The notes: a model not told the origin generated them from the sequence alone. A stretch of 45,609 nucleotides of DNA from Methanoculleus sp. (GCA_011048835.1 DSDF01000023.1:1-45609); one strand, 5' to 3'; positions 7,263 through 18,837 are shown, counted from the stretch's first letter. Numbers and translations are program-made.

Positions 7263-8935
7263 TGCTGGTGCCCCCCGATCATCTCGTTGATTGCCGCTCC
7301 AGCCGGCACCATGGGAAAGACGTTCTCCTCGCGCTCGATGTGGAAGTCCAGCACAAAGGGCCCCTCTGCATCGATTGCTGCCTGCAGGGCCGGGCGCACC
7401 TCATCGCGCGTCTCCACCCTTATTCCCTCGACGCCGTAGGCATTGGCAATTTTCACGAAATCCACGGCCGGGAGCTCGGTATACGAATAGCGGCGGTCGT
7501 AGAAGAGCTCCTGCCACTGGCGCACCATGCCGAGGTACCTGTTGTTCAGGATGGCGATGCGCACCGGGATATTGTAGTGCGCAACCGTCCCGAGTTCCTG
7601 GATGTTCATCTGGATACTGCCGTCCCCGGCGATATCAAAAACCTGTTCGCCGGGGCGGGCGAAATGCGCCCCGATCGCCGCGGGAAACCCGTACCCCATC
7701 GTCCCGAGCCCTCCCGACGAGATCCACTGGCGGGGATGCCGGAAGCAGTAGTACTGGGCGGCCCACATCTGGTTCTGCCCGACCTCGCTCACGATCACCC
7801 CCCCGCCGTTGAGCAGGTCGCTCAGCTGCTGGATGACGTACTGCGGGTGCAGGCCGTCGCCCTCGGCATATCGCAGCGGGTGGTTCTCCTTCCATACATC
7901 GATTTTGTGCAGCCACGGCGGCGGGCCGTCCCGTTTCCGGATCCGGGCGAGCATGTCCCCGAGCACCGCCTTCGCGTCTCCCACGATGGGTACGTCGACC
8001 GGCTTGTTTTTGCCGATTTCCGCAGGGTCGATGTCGATGTGCACGACCTTCGCATGGGGGGCGAAGGTCTCGATCTTGCCGGTCACCCGGTCGTCGAACC
8101 GCACCCCGATGGCGAGCAGGAGATCGCATTCGGTAACCGCGTAATTGGCATATTCGGTGCCGTGCATACCCAGCATGCCAAGGTTGAGAGGATGGTCGCA
8201 GGGGATGCACCCGAGCCCCATCAGCGTCGCGGTCACGGGAAGCATGAGCCGCTCGGCAAGCTCCACGAGTTCTCCGGATGCGCCCGAGGCGATCACCCCG
8301 CCCCCGGCGTAGATGATGGGCCGCTCCGCCTTCGTAAGGAGGTCGATGGCACGCTCGATCTGCCGGGTATGCCCGCGGTAGGTGGGCTGGTACCCGCGGA
8401 GCGTGATGGTCTCGGGTGCTGGTGTGGGGTCCGCTACAAGGTCGGTGTTGACGTCTTTTGGGATATCGATAAGCACAGGGCCGTTTCTTCCCGTCTGTGC
8501 AATGTAAAACGCCTCCCGGACCACGCCCGCGAGTTCGCCGGCGTGCTTGACCAGGTAGTTGTGCTTGGTGACCGGCAGCGTGATGCCGGTGATGTCGGAT
8601 TCCTGAAACGCGTCGTTGCCCAGCATGGACGTCGGCACCTGCCCGGTGATCGCCACGACGGGCACGGAGTCCATGTACGCGGTGGCGATGCCGGTGACCA
8701 GGTTGCAGGCCCCCGGCCCGGATGTCGCCAGGCAGACCCCCACGCGCCCGCTTGCCCGTGCATAGCCGTCGGCAGCATGGACGGCGGCCTGCTCGTGGCG
8801 CATCAGGATGTGCCGGATGGATGAGTCGTAGAGCTCATCGTAGATGGGCAGCACCGATCCCCCCGGGTACCCGAAGATAATGTCAACTCCTTCCTTTGCG
8901 AGGCTTTCAATGAGAATTTTTGCACCTGTTTTCAT
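7259..8935 (-). CDS. ilvB: Acetolactate synthase, large (catalytic) subunit
   Basis: This 558-residue thiamine-diphosphate enzyme condenses two pyruvates, or pyruvate with 2-oxobutyrate, to start valine/leucine and isoleucine synthesis. The N-terminal pyrimidine-binding domain has [16 protein letters not shown] and the catalytic Glu in [18 protein letters not shown] central FAD/transhydrogenase-like domain follows, then the C-terminal cofactor domain with the [18 protein letters not shown] ... NN motif that binds Mg-ThDP. Length is standard. Its ATG overlaps the upstream cimA stop as TAATG, and it overlaps ilvN by ATGA, so all three are translationally coupled. ilvC is not present next to it in this window. 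Confidence 0.97.
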   Translation of the reverse strand: MKTGAKILIESLAKEGVDIIFGYPGGSVLPIYDELYDSSIRHILMRHEQAAVHAADGYARASGRVGVCLATSGPGACNLVTGIATAYMDSVPVVAITGQVPTSMLGNDAFQESDITGITLPVTKHNYLVKHAGELAGVVREAFYIAQTGRNGPVLIDIPKDVNTDLVADPTPAPETITLRGYQPTYRGHTRQIERAIDLLTKAERPIIYAGGGVIASGASGELVELAERLMLPVTATLMGLGCIPCDHPLNLGMLGMHGTEYANYAVTECDLLLAIGVRFDDRVTGKIETFAPHAKVVHIDIDPAEIGKNKPVDVPIVGDAKAVLGDMLARIRKRDGPPPWLHKIDVWKENHPLRYAEGDGLHPQYVIQQLSDLLNGGGVIVSEVGQNQMWAAQYYCFRHPRQWISSGGLGTMGYGFPAAIGAHFARPGEQVFDIAGDGSIQMNIQELGTVAHYNIPVRIAILNNRYLGMVRQWQELFYDRRYSYTELPAVDFVKIANAYGVEGIRVETRDEVRPALQAAIDAEGPFVLDFHIEREENVFPMVPAGAAINEMIGGHQQ

Positions 8936-10419
8936 TATCGACTCCTCAGCAGCCTGTTCATTCCGTTGATCACGGCCTCCACGCTTGCAGTGATAATATC
9001 AGTGCGTGCGCCCCGGGATGTAATAACATCTCCGTCCCGGCTCAATTTGACCATGACGTCGACCATCGCCTCGGTCCCGCCGGTGATGGCATCCACATGA
9101 TAGTCTTCGAGCCTGATGTCGGCCACCGCCGCAACCGAGTTCTGGAGCGCTTTGATTGCCGCATCGACGGGACCGGTCCCGGTGGACGCACCTGTCACCT
9201 CGTTGCCGTAGACCTGCATGGTCACCGACGCGGTGGGGATGGCGTTGCTGCCGCTCACCACCGTAAACTGGCGAAGATCGAGCACCGGTTCGGTCGCAAG
9301 CGAAAGCACCGTATCGGCGATGGCCATCACGTCGGCATCGGTGATCCGCTTGCCCTCGTCGCCGAGCTCCTTGATGCGGCTGACAATCTCCCGCAATTGC
9401 GCAGGATCGGGCTGGTAGCCCATCTCGTCGAGAGCCGCGAGCACCGATGCGGACCCCGAGTGCTTCCCGAGAACGATGCGCCGTTTCCTCCCCACGATCT
9501 CCGGCTTGATTGGCTCGTAGGTGCTCGCATCGCGCAGGACACCGTGAGCATGGATGCCGCTCTCGTGGGTGAACGCCATGGCCCCCACGATGGCCTTGTT
9601 GGTGGGCAGTTCCACCCGTGAGAGGCGCGAGACCAGCGAGGAGAGATGGTAGAGCTGGGTTGTCTCGATGCCGGTCGGCGTCCCGTAGAGCACCTCGCAT
9701 GCCATCACCACCTCCTCGAGAGGGGTGTTGCCCGCACGCTCCCCGAGCCCGTTCACGGTCACGTGGGCGCAGGTGGCCCCGTGTTTCAACGCGGCAAACG
9801 TATTGGCGAGGGCAAAGCCAAGGTCGTCGTGGCAGTGGATGGAAAGCGGCGCGACACACAGCGGCGGTAGTATTCCGGCGACCCGCTCGGGGGTCAGGAG
9901 CCCGACCGTGTCGCAGAAACAGAGCCTGTCAGCCCCGTGTTCGACCGCGGCGGCAAACAGCGATCCCAGAAACGCCTGGTCCGCCCTCGATGCATCCTCG
10001 CCGGAAAATTCCACCACGAGGCCGCGCTCCTTCGCATGCTCCACCGCCTCCAGCGCCATCTCCCAGACTTTCTCGCGCGTCTTACCCAGCTTTTTGGCGA
10101 TATGCAGGTCGCTCACTGGAATGACCATATGCACGGAATCGACGCCGCAGTCCGCGGCGAGGTCGATATCGTGCGCAAGCGCCCGGACATAGCAGCAGCA
10201 TTCGGCGTGCAGGCCCGCGTCCGCGATGAGACGGATCGCTTCACGCTCGCCTTCGGATGCCGCGGCTGATCCCGCTTCGATTACATCGACGCCGATCCGG
10301 TTGAGCGCGGTGGCGATTTCGAGTTTTTCTGCCGGGGTCAGCGAAACACCCGGTGTCTGTTCCCCGTCACGCAGGGTCGTGTCAAAAAAGCGAATCTTTT
10401 CAGAGAATAAAGCAATCAC
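8935..10419 (-). CDS. cimA: (R)-citramalate synthase / 2-isopropylmalate synthase family, CimA type
   Basis: The 494-residue protein has the catalytic start [18 protein letters not shown], the metal-binding [23 protein letters not shown], and a C-terminal regulatory domain (from about residue 385) with small-residue-rich repeats. Its length and text such as [19 protein letters not shown] resemble the Methanocaldococcus citramalate synthase more than its isopropylmalate synthase paralog, so it probably condenses acetyl-CoA with pyruvate for isoleucine. A 2-isopropylmalate role cannot be excluded by eye. The start is GTG at 10419, as the overlapping ATG is out of frame. It heads the ilvB-ilvN operon, consistent with 2-oxobutyrate supply. 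Confidence 0.85.
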   Translation of the reverse strand: MIALFSEKIRFFDTTLRDGEQTPGVSLTPAEKLEIATALNRIGVDVIEAGSAAASEGEREAIRLIADAGLHAECCCYVRALAHDIDLAADCGVDSVHMVIPVSDLHIAKKLGKTREKVWEMALEAVEHAKERGLVVEFSGEDASRADQAFLGSLFAAAVEHGADRLCFCDTVGLLTPERVAGILPPLCVAPLSIHCHDDLGFALANTFAALKHGATCAHVTVNGLGERAGNTPLEEVVMACEVLYGTPTGIETTQLYHLSSLVSRLSRVELPTNKAIVGAMAFTHESGIHAHGVLRDASTYEPIKPEIVGRKRRIVLGKHSGSASVLAALDEMGYQPDPAQLREIVSRIKELGDEGKRITDADVMAIADTVLSLATEPVLDLRQFTVVSGSNAIPTASVTMQVYGNEVTGASTGTGPVDAAIKALQNSVAAVADIRLEDYHVDAITGGTEAMVDVMVKLSRDGDVITSRGARTDIITASVEAVINGMNRLLRSR

Positions 10420-10456
10420 TCATAGGATTTCTCACCCATTGTAAATTGAGAGTCGC

Positions 10457-10470
10457 TCTATTTATAATTT
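10457..10470 (-). promoter_or_regulatory. TATA box of cimA-ilvBN operon
   Basis: On the minus strand AAATTATAAATAGA is a strong archaeal TATA element, preceded by a C-rich patch. It lies about 40 bases upstream of the GTG start at 10419, leaving a leader of about 15 bases that includes GGTGAG as a possible ribosome binding site. Confidence 0.6.
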
Positions 10471-10561
10471 GGGGGGTATGGAATCGTCCTTTCGCAACCC
10501 GCAACGAAGGGCAGACTGCCCCCCCTGTCGTATCCCATGCTGGCTGCGCTATAAAAAGTGG

Positions 10562-11218
10562 TTATGCGGGAGTTCCGCTCTCGTAGAGAATGGTCATGTA
10601 CCGGGCAGAGAATATCGCAAGGGCCGGGCCGATGAAGAGGCCGATGATCCACCCGATGAGGGGAATCGACATGAAAAATCCCAGGATGAACTGCACGACC
10701 ACCATCACGATCCAGAGGACGACGAGCGCGACGATGTACTCGACCCAGCCAATCTTCCCGATGGCCTCCAGGATTGCGCTGAAATTGAACGCCTCCCCCA
10801 TGCTGTCCTTGCGGGCGAACCGCACCATGCCGAGAACGGCGATGAGCGAGATGAGGATGGCCAGGATGAATACGACCAGCATGCCGACCAGTAGCACACC
10901 AACACCGGCCACATTGGCCGCCGAATTACCCGTGGAAAACGCGAGAACAGATCCCCCGATGAGTACAGCCCCGACCAGGATTACCGGGAGTGCATACACA
11001 ACGCCGATGATCAGCAGTTTGATGCCGTCGATGAACATCCCCACCCAGTCGTCCACCTCCGGGGCAGGTCGGGCGCCCCTATAGATCCTGACCACGTATC
11101 CCCCCATGAGAGGGAAGATGATATAGCAGATGATGAGCAGGATCCATTTCTTCCACTCGCCCATCAACCCTTCTCTGGTATACTCGAACGAATCTCCAAG
11201 CATTTCTCCGATTTCCAT
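10562..11218 (-). CDS. DUF4013 multi-pass membrane protein (copy A)
   Basis: The 218-residue protein has a short amphipathic N-terminus (GDSFEYTREGLMGEWKKW), then about five membrane spans. The N-terminal pattern FxYTREGLxxxWxxW followed by LLIICYIIFPLMGGYVVRIY and RPAPEVDDWVGMFIDGIKL is typical of DUF4013, a family common in methanogens and of unknown function. A paralog lies just upstream (11425-12102) with the same order of motifs, so they arose by tandem duplication. Its own TATA box at 11251-11264 suggests independent transcription. The C-terminus is complete. Confidence 0.88.
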   Translation of the reverse strand: MEIGEMLGDSFEYTREGLMGEWKKWILLIICYIIFPLMGGYVVRIYRGARPAPEVDDWVGMFIDGIKLLIIGVVYALPVILVGAVLIGGSVLAFSTGNSAANVAGVGVLLVGMLVVFILAILISLIAVLGMVRFARKDSMGEAFNFSAILEAIGKIGWVEYIVALVVLWIVMVVVQFILGFFMSIPLIGWIIGLFIGPALAIFSARYMTILYESGTPA

Positions 11219-11250
11219 GGAATCACCTTTTTACTCATCCGTCTCGATTT

Positions 11251-11264
11251 TCTCTATATAAAAC
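11251..11264 (-). promoter_or_regulatory. TATA box of DUF4013 copy A
   Basis: The minus-strand element GTTTTATATAGAGA lies 33-46 bases upstream of the ATG at 11218, matching archaeal promoter spacing with a short leader that contains AAAGGTG before the start. Confidence 0.55.
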
Positions 11265-11424
11265 TTATCATTATTTTGAGATACTCCGGCCCTGTTGCCT
11301 GCATTGTGTGATAGCGGGAAGCATCGCATCCGAACCCCCGCTGCGATCCCATGCGGGGGACGGAACCATGGAACAGCGGGAGATGGACAGTGGGGTGCGC
11401 AGGACGAAAACGATTGGTAAGACT

Positions 11425-12102
11425 TCAGGAAGGAGAGCCGGCGACGCCCTGCTCGTAGATGAGGGCGGTGAAGCGTACCGAATACATTCTCCATGCCGGC
11501 ATAAGGAACAGGGCCACGACCCATCCGGCAAACGGAACGGAATAGAACAGCGCCACGCCTGCATGGAAAATCATGGAAATCAGCCAGAGGATCGTGAGCG
11601 CAAGCAGGTAATTCCCCCACCCGATAGCGCGGATATCCCCGAGGATCGCCCTCGCCCGGAACGCCTCCCGCATCCGGCCCGTGCGGGCAAACCTGATCAC
11701 GCCGATGGTGGAGAGCAGCATGAGCAGGAGCCACACGGTAAGAATGACCAGCAGTGCGGTGCCCCCAATCGAAACCAGTGCCAGCATGGACTGGACGGCA
11801 TACTCCGTGAACATGAGTGCGAAGAATGGGAGCGTTAAAAGGAATGCTGCGACGAGCAGGGCCAGCACCGGGACCAGATAGATTGCCTTGATGAGAAACA
11901 GCTTCACCCCGTCGATGAAAAGGCCGATCCAGCCTTCAGGGTCGGGGGCGGGGTCGTCGCCGCGGTAAATACGCAGCGAGTAGCCGAGAAACACGGGAAA
12001 GATAATGCAGGCGATGAGCAGCCGGAACCACCGCACCCATTGCTCCCAGAGCGCCTCTCGTGTGTAGGCAAACGCATCGTGCACGAGTGCGTCGATGTCC
12101 AT
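11425..12102 (-). CDS. DUF4013 multi-pass membrane protein (copy B)
   Basis: This 225-residue paralog of the 10562-11218 protein has the same plan: FAYTREALWEQWVRWFRLL, then LGYSLRIYRGDDPAPDPEGW and IGLFIDGVKLFLIKAIYL, then about five membrane spans and a C-terminal MYSVRFTALIYEQG that mirrors IFSARYMTILYESG in copy A. ATG 12102 is chosen because it aligns with the start of copy A and lies 25 bases after the purH stop; the longer open frame would overlap purH. It is probably co-transcribed with purH. Function is unknown. Confidence 0.87.
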   Translation of the reverse strand: MDIDALVHDAFAYTREALWEQWVRWFRLLIACIIFPVFLGYSLRIYRGDDPAPDPEGWIGLFIDGVKLFLIKAIYLVPVLALLVAAFLLTLPFFALMFTEYAVQSMLALVSIGGTALLVILTVWLLLMLLSTIGVIRFARTGRMREAFRARAILGDIRAIGWGNYLLALTILWLISMIFHAGVALFYSVPFAGWVVALFLMPAWRMYSVRFTALIYEQGVAGSPS

Positions 12103-12127
12103 CCTGGTCACCGGATCCTGGACGGGT

Positions 12128-13612
12128 TCAGTGCCGGAAGTGGCGCACCCCGGTGAATAGCATGGCCACATTCAGGCGGTTTGCCGCCTCGATGACCTCC
12201 GCATCGCGAATCGATCCGCCGGGCTGGATAAGTGCGGTCGCCCCGGCATCTGCTGCGACCTCGAGGGTGTCCGGGAACGGGAGGAATGCATCGGAGGCGA
12301 CCGACGATCCCTCGAGGGAGCGCCGGGCCTTCTCGATGGCGATCTTTGCGGCGTCGACGCGGCTCATCTGCCCGGCGCCGATGCCGATCACCGCGTGCTC
12401 GTCGGCGAAGATGATCGTGTTGCTCTTGGTGTGCTTGCAGACCTTCCATGCAAGCTGCAACGCCCGCAGTTCCTTTGCATCGGGATCGCGGTCGGAGACG
12501 ACCTCCCATGATTCCGTGTACTCCGGGGTCCGCTGCACGAGCGCCCCTCCGTCGATCGACCTGATGCGATCGGCGACAATGGGTTCCGGCAGGGTGAGCA
12601 CGCGCATATTCTCCTTTTTCTTCATGGCATCGAGGGCGTCGCCCGTATACGAGGGCGCGATGACGACCTCCACGAAGGTCGCGCAGATCTCTTCGGCGAG
12701 GGCGGCGTCGACGTCCCTGTTGAACGCAATCACCGAGCCGTATGCGGAGGCAGGATCCACCTCGCGCGCGGCGATGTACGCCTCGAAGGCCGAGGGGCCG
12801 ATCGCCACGCCGCAGGGATTGTTATGCTTGACGATCACCGCGCAGGGCTCGGCAAATTCCCGGACCAGCCCCGTGGCAGCGTCCGCATCAAGGTAGTTAT
12901 TGTAGGACATCTGCTTGCCCTGCAGGGGAACCTGCGCGGCGATGCCCTCCGTGCCGTAGACCGCAGCCTGCTGGTGAGGGTTTTCCCCGTACCGGAGAAT
13001 CCTTCCGTGTGCGAACTGGACGGTGTATACGGAGGGAAACACACCGCCGAGGCCGTGGAGGTAATTGCTGATGGCCGCATCGTAGGCAGCGGTGCGGGCA
13101 AACGCCTTTTTCGCAAGATCAAGGCGCAGCTCCGGGGAGAATTCGCCGTGAGCCACCGCGTCCGCAATGGCGGGGTAGTCGGCAGGGTCCACCACCACGG
13201 CGACATCCCGGTAGTTCTTCGCCGCCGCACGGATCATCGCCGGGCCCCCGATATCGATATACTCCACCAGCGCTGCAAGCGGCAGGCCCTTTCCCGCCAT
13301 CATCTCGAAGGGATAGAGGTTGATGGCGACAAGATCGATGCCCTCGATGCCGTGCTCCTCCATCACCGCATCATCGATGCCCCGTCGGCCCAGAAGCCCG
13401 CCATGGATCTTCGGGTGCAGCGTCTTGACCCGCCCGTCCATCATCTCCGGCGACCCGGTATATGCAGATACCTCGGTGTACCCGATGCCCGCCTCGCCAA
13501 GCGCCTTCCCCGTGCCCCCGGAACTGAGGATCTTCACCCCGTTATCCGCAAGCACCCTTGCAAGGTCGACTATCCCGGTTTTGTCCCAGACAGAGAGGAG
13601 TGCCCGTTCCAT
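12128..13612 (-). CDS. purH: Bifunctional AICAR transformylase / IMP cyclohydrolase
   Basis: The 494-residue enzyme performs the last two steps of purine synthesis: formyl transfer to AICAR and ring closure to IMP. The N-terminal IMP-cyclohydrolase (MGS-like) domain reads ALLSVWDKTGIVDLARVLAD, ILSSGGTGKAL and RVKTLHPKIHGGLLGRRG. The C-terminal transformylase domain has KQMSYNNYLDADAA, VIVKHNNPCGVAIG and the terminal GVRHFRH. Both halves are full length. ATG 13612 is the family start; the 54-residue upstream extension of the open frame is spurious. Many other methanogens use PurP/PurO instead, so a full PurH is informative of lineage. It is divergent from the gene starting at 13755. Confidence 0.96.
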   Translation of the reverse strand: MERALLSVWDKTGIVDLARVLADNGVKILSSGGTGKALGEAGIGYTEVSAYTGSPEMMDGRVKTLHPKIHGGLLGRRGIDDAVMEEHGIEGIDLVAINLYPFEMMAGKGLPLAALVEYIDIGGPAMIRAAAKNYRDVAVVVDPADYPAIADAVAHGEFSPELRLDLAKKAFARTAAYDAAISNYLHGLGGVFPSVYTVQFAHGRILRYGENPHQQAAVYGTEGIAAQVPLQGKQMSYNNYLDADAATGLVREFAEPCAVIVKHNNPCGVAIGPSAFEAYIAAREVDPASAYGSVIAFNRDVDAALAEEICATFVEVVIAPSYTGDALDAMKKKENMRVLTLPEPIVADRIRSIDGGALVQRTPEYTESWEVVSDRDPDAKELRALQLAWKVCKHTKSNTIIFADEHAVIGIGAGQMSRVDAAKIAIEKARRSLEGSSVASDAFLPFPDTLEVAADAGATALIQPGGSIRDAEVIEAANRLNVAMLFTGVRHFRH

Positions 13613-13754
13613 AGCCAGACATATGCATCCTGATCCACTAAAAAGGTTGGTTGTTGCCGGAGGTTTGGGGAAATGCACCCCAAGGGCCGGACGGCTCTGC
13701 CGCGAATATGCCCCCACGGCATCGCTTATTGCCTCTGCAGGCGACCGTGTACGT

Positions 13755-15179
13755 GTGAAACCTGCGTCCCTCAAGAGAGTTCTTTACTGGTGCCCCCGGT
13801 GCAATATCCCCCTGCTGGCGCGGCAATGCAGCTGCGGGGAGACCGGAAAGGAAATCCACCTTCTCCAGCCCTATGACGTCCGCCCGGCGCTGGATCATGA
13901 CCGGGATATCATCAGGGTGCTGCTCCTGGAACGCTTCGGGACGGACACCCTCCCCCGCATCGTCCTGTTCAACAAGACCGGGGGAACCGACCGGACCGAT
14001 CTCATCATCGCCAATGGGGAGCGGTTCGGCTGGCTCTCATTCGATCCCTGCACGCGATCGTATTCGCTCGATATCGCGTTTGAGGCGCTCGACTATCTCG
14101 CGCCCACACTACGCAAAGGCATCATTGATATTACCGAAACGGTGGATAACTCTCGGGGACGGCGCCTCGGCGGAAAGCGGATCGAGGTCGCCGCCGATAC
14201 TGCGGACGGGTGCGTGATCCTGCGTGCGGGGCATCTCTGGGGGACCGGACAGCGTTCCGGCGGCAGCGTGCGCGTGCGCAGGCTCGGCCCCCTTGCCAAA
14301 ACATCGTATCCCGATCCGGCATGGGAGGACGCAGTGCGGCAGAACCGGCGCCACCTGAAAAATCTCGAACGCCATGCCATACGGTTCATACGGCAGCAAA
14401 CCCGGCATCGCAACGAGGTGAATGTCTCGTTTTCGGGGGGAAAAGACAGCACGGTGGTGCTCGAACTCGCAAGAAGGGCCGGGATCGAAGAGGCATACTT
14501 CGTCAATACGGGCCTTGAATTCCCCGAAACACTGGAGTATGTGCGGTCGAGGGGAGTTGAGGAGGTTCGCTGCACCGCGGATTTCTGGAAGGCGCTCAGA
14601 GAAAAAGGCCTGCCCGCGAAAGACGACCGCTGGTGCTGTGAGATGCTGAAGCTCGAACCGGCGCGTCAATGGCTCGCATCGCGTGCGCCCTGCATCACCG
14701 TGCAGGGGAACCGGGCATACGAATCGTTTGCGCGGGCGAATCTGCCTGCGGTAGCGCCCAACCCCTATTTTCCCCTGCAGGTCAATATCTCTCCCATCCT
14801 GCACTGGCGGGCGCTGGAGGTATTCCTGTATATCTGGTGGCGCGACCTTCCCTGCAACCCGCTGTATGCAGAAGGGTTCGAGCGGGTGGGGTGCTGGGTC
14901 TGCCCGGCGATGCTCGAGAGCGAGCTGGAACGCGCCCGCGAAATCCACCCGGATCTCGTCGGCCGGTGGGAGGGGGTGGTGCGGGACTGGGCAGCGTCGC
15001 GGGGACTGGATGAAGGCGTCGTCACCTGCGGCATCTGGCGCTGGAGACATCCTCCCCCCAAGATCCGGGAGCTTGCCCGGGAGCATGGTATCGAATTGCC
15101 GGATAGCGGAAAGATGAAAATGCGAAAAAAGAGCCTACAGCCCCTATTAAAGAAATCAGAGTCCAGAAAAGACTTATAA
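13755..15179 (+). CDS. PAPS-reductase-family ATP pyrophosphatase with N-terminal zinc knuckle and PUA-like domain
   Basis: The 474-residue protein starts with a cysteine knuckle (WCPRCNIPLL ... CSCG), continues with a region around residues 90-180 that resembles a PUA-type RNA-binding domain, and then an adenosine-phosphosulfate-reductase-like PP-loop domain with VSFSGGKDSTVVLEL, followed by DDRWCCEMLKLEP and a terminal cysteine pair in GCWVCPAM. Archaeal relatives keep this architecture and are thought to act on RNA or in sulfur transfer instead of dissimilatory sulfate reduction. The start is placed at GTG 13755 (VKPASLKRVLYWC) from recalled homologs; ATG 13623 would add 44 unconserved-looking residues. 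It runs divergently from purH. Confidence 0.8.
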   Translation: MKPASLKRVLYWCPRCNIPLLARQCSCGETGKEIHLLQPYDVRPALDHDRDIIRVLLLERFGTDTLPRIVLFNKTGGTDRTDLIIANGERFGWLSFDPCTRSYSLDIAFEALDYLAPTLRKGIIDITETVDNSRGRRLGGKRIEVAADTADGCVILRAGHLWGTGQRSGGSVRVRRLGPLAKTSYPDPAWEDAVRQNRRHLKNLERHAIRFIRQQTRHRNEVNVSFSGGKDSTVVLELARRAGIEEAYFVNTGLEFPETLEYVRSRGVEEVRCTADFWKALREKGLPAKDDRWCCEMLKLEPARQWLASRAPCITVQGNRAYESFARANLPAVAPNPYFPLQVNISPILHWRALEVFLYIWWRDLPCNPLYAEGFERVGCWVCPAMLESELERAREIHPDLVGRWEGVVRDWAASRGLDEGVVTCGIWRWRHPPPKIRELAREHGIELPDSGKMKMRKKSLQPLLKKSESRKDL

Positions 15180-15198
15180 TGTCCGGAGTGGAGAAAAA

Positions 15199-15208
15199 AC
15201 ATATATAG
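15199..15208 (+). promoter_or_regulatory. TATA box of grpE-dnaK-dnaJ operon
   Basis: ACATATATAG preceded by an A-rich BRE-like run (GAGAAAAA) lies 58-67 bases before the grpE start. A second weaker TATA-like element (TTTATATCC, 15241-15249) is too near the ATG unless the transcript is leaderless. Which one is heat-inducible cannot be told. Confidence 0.5.
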
Positions 15209-15265
15209 AACCACATTCCTATAGTAATGGTGTACGCTGATTTATATCCAATGGCAGGTAGTTGA

Positions 15266-15817
15266 ATGGAGAAAAAAGACCTGGAGCAGGAAGGATTGAA
15301 CAATTCATCCGCAGAAAACGAGTCCGTCATGGGTGAGGACGCCTCTTCGGCCGCTGCAGCGCCGAATGCGGAGCTCGCCCGGGAGTTCGAGGAGCTCCAG
15401 CAGAAGTACAGCGAACTCAGCGACCGCTATCTGCGCCTTGCCGCAGATTTCGAGAACTATAAAAAGCGTGTTGCCAGGGATCAGGAGATGCGCATCGATG
15501 CCGCAGTGGCGGCATTCGCCGCGGACATACTCGAGGTTGCCGATAACCTCGAACGTGCCACCGCAGCGGAGGATGAAAATCTTCGCGAAGGCCTTGACCA
15601 GATCAGGAAACTTCTCATGGCCATTTTCGAACGCCATGCAATCACCCCCATCGAGTCCCTCTACGAGAGGTTCGACCCCGAGGTGCAGGAGGCGATCGCC
15701 TACGTCCCATCCGATCGCGATGAGGGATGTGTCATCGATGAGCTGATTCGCGGGTATCGCATGAAAGACAGGGTAATCAGATGCGCAAAGGTTACCGTAT
15801 CGAGAGGAAACGAGTAG
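15266..15817 (+). CDS. grpE: GrpE nucleotide-exchange factor
   Basis: This 183-residue co-chaperone releases ADP from DnaK. After an acidic, low-complexity N-terminus it shows the long coiled coil (LQQKYSELSDRYLRLAADFE, then NYKKRVARD) that dimerises GrpE, followed by the C-terminal beta domain (FDPEVQEAIAYVPSD, then VIDELIRGYRMKDRVIR). Length is normal. It is first in the grpE-dnaK-dnaJ operon; dnaK begins 13 bases after its stop with an AGGAGG ribosome binding site. Confidence 0.96.
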   Translation: MEKKDLEQEGLNNSSAENESVMGEDASSAAAAPNAELAREFEELQQKYSELSDRYLRLAADFENYKKRVARDQEMRIDAAVAAFAADILEVADNLERATAAEDENLREGLDQIRKLLMAIFERHAITPIESLYERFDPEVQEAIAYVPSDRDEGCVIDELIRGYRMKDRVIRCAKVTVSRGNE

Positions 15818-15830
15818 GAGGTTTTGAAAC

Positions 15831-17660
<1,830 letters not shown>

Positions 17661-17665
17661 GCCGG

Positions 17666-18814
17666 ATGGGTGCGAGCTACTACGATATCCTTAACATCCC
17701 GCGCAATGCAAGCGAAAAGGAGATAAAGCGAGCCTACCGCACCCTCTCCAAACAATACCATCCCGATGTCTGCAAAGAGGAGGGATGCGAGGATAAGTTC
17801 AAGGAGATCAACGAGGCCTACAGCGTCCTCTCCGATCCGCAGAAGCGGGCGCAGTACGACCAGCTGGGCCATGACGTCTACACGAGTGCGTCGAAGGGCC
17901 AGTATACGGGCGGCGGCGGGTTCGGCGGGTTCCAGGCAGATTTCGGCGGGTTTGGGGATATATTCGATGCCTTCTTCGGGGGCGGGGGGCGGTACGGGCA
18001 GGGGCGCGGCCCGCAGCAGGGCGCCTACCTCCTGATGCGGCTCCAGATCACCCTTGAGAATGCGGTCTTCGGGACCGACAGGGAGGTTGAAGTCTTCCAC
18101 AGCGAACCCTGCCCCGCCTGCGATGGAACGGGAAGCGCCACAAAAAAGACCAGAACCTGTCCGCGCTGCGGCGGTTCGGGACAGGAGCGCCGGGCAAGCC
18201 AGACGCCCTTCGGGCAGTTCGTCCGGATGAGCACCTGTTCGCAGTGCGCCGGGAGCGGAAAAATCCCGGAGGAGGTCTGCAAAGAGTGCAACGGGTCGGG
18301 CCATGTCAGGGTCAGGCGGACGGTCAACGTGCATATCCCTCCGGGCATCGATTCGGGGATGCGCCTGCGTATGGAAGGATACGGCGAGGCGGGCGATTAC
18401 GGCGCCCCGAGCGGGGACCTCTTCATCGAGATCGCAGTCGCCCCCCACAAGCGTTTCACGCGGAGCGGCGACAACCTCGAGACCACGGCCGATATCACCC
18501 CGGCACAGGCAGCCCTCGGGTCGGTGACGGAAATCGAGACTATCGACGGCCGGCATATCGAATTACACATCCCCCCCGGCGTGCAGCACAACACGGCCCT
18601 CAAAATCGCCGGCGAGGGAGTGCGCCGCCGCGGCCGCCCGGGCGACCTGCTCGTACGGGTGAAGGTGGTAATTCCAAGGCGCCTCTCCGAGGAGCAGCAG
18701 AAGCTCTATGCACGATTGATGGAGCTCGAGGGGACGAAGCCGGGCACCGCCGAAGCGCACCGGAAGGGTTTTTTTCAGGACGTTATGGACAAGGTCAAGG
18801 AATCCGTGAAATAA
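17666..18814 (+). CDS. dnaJ: Chaperone DnaJ (Hsp40, type I)
   Basis: The 382-residue co-chaperone stimulates DnaK ATPase. It has the J domain with YYDILNIPRNASEKEIKRAY and the essential HPD in QYHPDV, a Gly/Phe-rich linker (GGGGFGGFQADFGGFGDIF), four CxxCxGxG zinc motifs (CPACDGTG, CPRCGGSG, CSQCAGSG, CKECNGSG) and the C-terminal peptide-binding domains. ATG 17666 (MGASYYDIL) fits homologs; a GTG at 17657 overlapping the dnaK stop would add three residues and is possible. Third gene of the chaperone operon. Confidence 0.97.
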   Translation: MGASYYDILNIPRNASEKEIKRAYRTLSKQYHPDVCKEEGCEDKFKEINEAYSVLSDPQKRAQYDQLGHDVYTSASKGQYTGGGGFGGFQADFGGFGDIFDAFFGGGGRYGQGRGPQQGAYLLMRLQITLENAVFGTDREVEVFHSEPCPACDGTGSATKKTRTCPRCGGSGQERRASQTPFGQFVRMSTCSQCAGSGKIPEEVCKECNGSGHVRVRRTVNVHIPPGIDSGMRLRMEGYGEAGDYGAPSGDLFIEIAVAPHKRFTRSGDNLETTADITPAQAALGSVTEIETIDGRHIELHIPPGVQHNTALKIAGEGVRRRGRPGDLLVRVKVVIPRRLSEEQQKLYARLMELEGTKPGTAEAHRKGFFQDVMDKVKESVK

Positions 18815-18837
18815 CGGATCCTCCCTTTGCACCGTTT

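Noticed and set aside
7262-8824. 520-codon open frame antisense to ilvB
   Set aside because: GC-rich codon bias keeps the opposite strand open; the text has no domain-like pattern and ilvB is certain.
13320-13754. N-terminal extension of the PAPS-reductase-family frame into purH
   Set aside because: It overlaps the purH coding sequence and lacks family similarity; the conserved text begins at about 13755.
13613-13774. 54-codon upstream extension of purH
   Set aside because: Homologs start at the MERALLSVWDKTG text; the extension overlaps the divergent promoter.
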